Part shown: positions 60,472 through 64,000 of the stretch, piece by piece
Numbering within the stretch: the stretch's first letter is position 1
How the letters are laid out: every line of letters begins with the position of its first letter
Assembly: GCA_011799875.1 (NCBI GenBank)
Contig: CM022298.1
Location: 727,809,052-727,873,051 of the forward strand
DNA from: Thinopyrum elongatum
Lineage: Eukaryota; Streptophyta; Magnoliopsida; Poales; Poaceae
Length of the DNA stretch: 64,000 bases
Direction: 5' to 3'
Notes under the pieces: model-generated
The model's database searches: none
Seen by the model: the letters and a program-made list of their open reading frames with translations, nothing else
Told to the model about the DNA's origin: nothing
Translations under genes and position numbers: made by a program

Positions 60472-61260
60472 ACATCTGGATGGATCCCCCGAATCAGTCC
60501 GCCCCGCTGCCGTTGCCCCGCCGCGTCCGCCTTGTGCATCGCGCCGGCGCCTCCCGTCCACCCCGCGTAGTCCCCGACCTCCGACTCGCGCCACGCTGCC
60601 CGTTCCCTACATCCACCCACGGAGCCCCACCTCCCCTCCTATTCCCCTCCCCGAGGCAACTGCAACGCGCAGCGAAGAAGCGAACGGCAAGCCGACCGAC
60701 AGCACCACAGTGAAGCGACTCCGAAGCGCCAATGCTGAGACGCACGCGCCGGCAGCACACGCAGCATCGGCCGGCTATGCCGCACGAGCGCGCAGCGCCA
60801 CCCAACTGCCCGCTCGACGCGCCCACGCGTCGCTCCTCGCCGCCAACCGCCCGGCGCCACCCGCCGCTCCGGCCGTACCCCTCACGGCCCCGGCCGATCC
60901 CTCGTGGTGGCCGCCAGCATCGCCACGGCCCCGACCGCCGTGGGCCTCGCGGCGCCCGGCCCGCCGACGCCCCCGCCGCCCAGTCGGGTGCGCACCGCGG
61001 GGGCCAGCGCCCGTTCGGGCTGCGCCGTCGCCCAGACCCGTTAGGGCCCCTCTGGCCCGCCAAGTGGGGCCGAACCCCATGTGCGTGACGAATGGGGCCC
61101 ACGCCCAGAACGATTTTAAGAAAATAAAAATAAAAGAAATAAACATAATTTTAATTAGTAATTAGTTAGGTTAATTAACCCTAATCAGACTAATTTAATT
61201 AATTAATTAGTTTAGTTAATTGTTAATTAGTTAATTAAACCTAATTAACCTAACAGCCTA

Positions 61261-61323
61261 TGACAGGTGGGACCCACCCTGTCAGGTGGCTGCTGACGTC
61301 AGCATGATGTCATGCTGACGTCA
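61261..61323 (+). promoter_or_regulatory. Two hairpins with TGACGTCA elements in the 3' LTR
   Basis: 61261-61284 forms TGACAGGTGGG..CCCACCCTGTCA with one bulge. 61294-61323 is a palindrome with 14-bp perfect arms (TGACGTCAGCATGA) and a TG centre, carrying TGACGTCA at both ends. TGACG/TGACGTCA is the known core bound by plant bZIP (TGA-type) factors, so this may be an enhancer of LTR transcription. The 5' LTR has only a degraded version (about 51536-51570). Confidence 0.65.
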
Positions 61324-63644
61324 TCAATCACTGTTTCGGATAATGTTGAATTAAATAATTAATTAAATTCAGAAATTAATAAAAACTTTAGAAAATCATA
61401 TTAAATAAACCGTAACTCCGATGAAAATATTTTATACATGAAACTTGCTCAGAACGACGATACGAACCCGGATACGCCCTCTGTATTCCCGTCAGATGCC
61501 CGCAACTATAAGAACGTTGAACAATTAGACCGATTTCGATAAATGAATAGTGTCCAACCCTAATTAAATAAATCCGAATAAATTCCTAAATTATCTAAAT
61601 CGTTTAGTTAGGCAGTAGAACACCCCGACATATCATTTAGGCATGTCATACATATTGTTTGCATTATTGCCGTGAAATTTATTGTTTCTCTCCCCCTCCT
61701 TCTCTCTCGATAGACGCCGAGACCGACGACGCTGCACCAGGTTACGACTACTCTACCGACGAGCAGCCCGTTGACGACCTCCCTCTCTTGCCAGAGCAAC
61801 CAGGCAAGCCCCCCCCCTTGAGCATTCCAGATATTGCCCATTCTATTCTCCTGCTTGCATTAGATTTCGCTACTGTTAATGTATGCTCCTATTCTGATGC
61901 ATAGCCTGCTGTTATAACCTGTTCATTGCTACCTTACCTGCCTATGATAAACTGTTTAGTATAGGTTGGTATGAACCATCTGTGACCCCACCACCTTACT
62001 TTGTCGCCCCTGCTTGTTCATCGACGACTCGATCAACGTGATCGTCGATCAGAGACAGACGCCTCACTTCACACCCCCCTTAGTTGTACGACTCTGCGTA
62101 GTAACTATCGAGTGCCGAGGGTGATACCTCGTAACGCACTCCTGATGAATACTCTGCAGCATAGCTGTACGGTCGTGGTCATCGAGGGTGATTCCTCCTT
62201 CTCCATGTCCGATACGACTCTGTCGTGCAACCCCTCAGTGTGAACCTCGAGGGTGATACCTCATACGTTCACCCTGATGAATATGACCACACGGTTACTT
62301 GACCTTTTTCACAGGCGGGTCCACCCTGGTGGGTACCCGCTGGGGATCTATGATTTCGGGTGTGCCGGAAGGGCACTCGAGTGTGACATTGTGGTGGAGC
62401 ATCAGAGACTCTGATTGTCTCCGCTTGATACTAATTGAGCCTATTGGATTTGGGTGTGTGATCTGAGTGGGTCGACGTGCCCTATGCGCACTACCACCAC
62501 GCGGGATAATGGTTATGGGGCCCTCTGCGATGTACGTTTCTCCGAAAGCTTATCAGACGTCACGATTCACCGTGCGGGCTGATCGTCGGGATTGGGCAGA
62601 ATACTTCACTGGCGAGTTCAGTGTCGCGCCTGCACCCCGGCCAGCCACGCAACGCGCAGGGTGCCCAGGGCGATGGCCCGAGACCCCTGGGTGCATAGGT
62701 TAGTCCGGCGTGCTGACCTCTCTGCTGAGCCTAGGTAGAGCGCTGCTTCGTGTTGATCTTCCGAGGACGGGCATTACCCAGCAAGTATGTCCGGCCAGAG
62801 TTGATCGAGCGTGTTGGGTAACAGTAGTGCACCCCTGCAGGGATGAATCTTCTATCGATAGCCGGTCCTACGGTAAAGGACGCTCAGTTTGTGTATCCCG
62901 ATCTACTACTTAAACTGGATACTTGTTACTTAATTGAAGCTTCGGGATTACTTTCTCGTTGGGAGTCGAGGAAGGATCTTTGAGCTGTACTTCAACATGT
63001 TTGCTAAATAAAATGCTATTCTACTCTCTTCTACTGCTGCAAGATGATGGCTTTGAGAAGATGTTTGAAGATGCTAGTCTTCGATAGGACTAGGCCTTTC
63101 TCTCTATTCTGGCATTTCTGCAGCCCAGTCCACATATACAGCCTTTTCTCCATTGATAATGTTGCATATGTAGTATAGATCCTTGCTTGCTGAGTACTTC
63201 GGATGAGTACTCACGGTTGCTTTATTTTCTCTTTTCCCCCATATACCCCACCTTGATGATACACCAGACGATGGAGTCCAGGAGCCAGACGCCACCACCG
63301 AAGCCTACTACCAGGCGGGTCCAGAGGGCACGTACTACTGGATCGAGCCAGCTGACCAGGAGTAGGATCGGAGGCTCCCAGGCAGGAGGCCAACGCCTTT
63401 CGATCTAGTGTCGCTGTTTGTGCTAGCCTTCTTAAGGCAAAACTTGTCTAACTATGTCTGTACCCAGATATTATTTGTATGACTGACTTATGTATTCGGA
63501 TCTTCGGATCCCTGGTCTGTAATATTGTGGACCTCCGTTTATTTGTGTTTAGAGTTGTGTTGTGATATCTTCCCGTGAGTCCCTGGGCTTGATCGTACAC
63601 GTTTGCGTGTATGACTAGTGTACGATTGAACCGGGGGCGTCACA

Positions 63645-63649
63645 ATCTA
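63645..63649 (+). repeat. Target-site duplication, right copy (ATCTA)
   Basis: Exact match to 50208-50212, directly after the LTR end GTCACA. Confidence 0.95.
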
Positions 63650-64000
63650 TTACAAAGGCATTTCATTTTTTTAAACTTATTTCAACTCCAGACTTTTTGT
63701 GAGTTCAAACTGTACAATCTCTTTCAAAGTATCAGGTTTCCGACGAAAACTCATCTGTTACAAAGGCATTTCATTTTTTTAAACTTATGTAAACTCCATA
63801 CTTTTTGTGAGTTCAACATGCACCATTCAAAGCCACATCATCAATTTTCAACCCTTTCTGACTTCATTCGCTATTTTTCATGCATTTAATGATTTTTTTG
63901 AGCTAAATGTCCCTGAAATTGAAAAGCACTAATTAATGAACTCTGAAAAGGTTGAAAGTTGGCATGGTATCATCATTTCACCCACATAGCATGTGCTAAA
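63650..64000 (+). repeat. Clean subfamily A satellite, right flank
   Basis: The array resumes at TTACAAAGGCATTTC and follows 48421-48771 closely, including the fused monomer GTGAGTTCAAACTGTACAATC (63700-63720). It runs to the window end. Confidence 0.93.

Larger units (their letters stand above)
50213..63644 (+). mobile_element. Complete long-LTR Ty3/Gypsy chromovirus (13.4 kb), Tekay-like
   Basis: The whole element: 5' LTR, primer site, leader, extra ORF, gag-pol pseudogene, polypurine tract, 3' LTR, flanked by ATCTA on both sides. Removing the element and one ATCTA gives ACTCATCTATTACAAAGG, a normal satellite monomer, in the register of the 1792-bp repeat (48421 corresponds to 63650). The last ~1.9 kb of the LTRs is nearly identical, so insertion was fairly recent; the five stops imply either mutation after insertion or a defective parent copied in trans. 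Confidence 0.95.
59760..63644 (+). repeat. 3' LTR of the Ty3/Gypsy element (3885 bp)
   Basis: Same termini as the 5' LTR (TGTAACACCCCCGG to CCGGGGGCGTCACA). It is 217 bp longer, mainly because of an A41 plus C-rich tract (60396-60471) and a hairpin-rich stretch (61261-61323). From about 61750 to the end I count about 13 substitutions against the 5' LTR in about 1.9 kb, so roughly 0.7 percent. The middle is far more diverged. Long Pro/Ala/Arg frames here (60368-61165) are compositional. Confidence 0.95.

Noticed and set aside
60368..61165. A 265-codon frame in the 3' LTR starting with poly-Lys
   Set aside because: The poly-Lys is the A41 homopolymer and the rest is GC-rich LTR; it does not match the frame of the other LTR.

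Overview
This window is satellite DNA from a plant nuclear genome, most likely a grass. It has no host protein-coding gene and no RNA gene that I can support. About 50 kb is tandem copies of an AT-rich monomer of about 337 bp. A complete long-LTR Ty3/Gypsy chromovirus is inserted into the array between 50213 and 63644. The grass assignment rests on the element: chromodomain type, LTRs of 3.7-3.9 kb, an initiator-tRNA-Met primer site and GC-rich LTR cores. I cannot name the species or a published satellite family.

Layout. 1-12949: array on the + strand with frequent single-base indels, mostly subfamily B (286 to about 8950) and then subfamily A. 12950-12974: 25 N. 12975-32574: clean subfamily A array, about 58 monomers, with higher-order or segmental repeats of 1683, 2383 and about 6003 bp. 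32575-32599: 25 N. 32600-42390: indel-rich array in the opposite orientation, containing a 260-bp inverted LTR fragment (35993-36254). 42391-44097: clean A array that continues the 6003-bp repeat interrupted at 32574. 44098-47132: an indel-rich patch that switches strand and subfamily, with 10 N. 47133-50212: clean A array with a 1792-bp repeat. 50213-63644: retrotransposon with a perfect 5-bp target duplication. 63650-64000: the same array resumes in the phase it left.

The retrotransposon has, in order: 5' LTR, primer-binding site, leader, a separate ORF of 256 codons with no recognised domain, gag-pol (Gag with CCHC knuckle, protease, reverse transcriptase, RNase H, DD35E integrase, chromodomain) in one frame but broken by five premature stops, polypurine tract, 3' LTR. 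It is structurally complete but should not make its own proteins. Both the extra ORF and gag are directly preceded by sequences resembling plant 3' splice sites, which suggests separate spliced messages.

The main novelty candidates are the extra ORF with its splice-like signals, the two satellite subfamilies that share one higher-order architecture, and an LTR fragment joined to satellite at the same monomer position as the full element. The main caution is that the indel-rich blocks look like unpolished long-read gap filling: removing the inverted 9.9-kb block restores the repeat register exactly, so its orientation and content may not be real.
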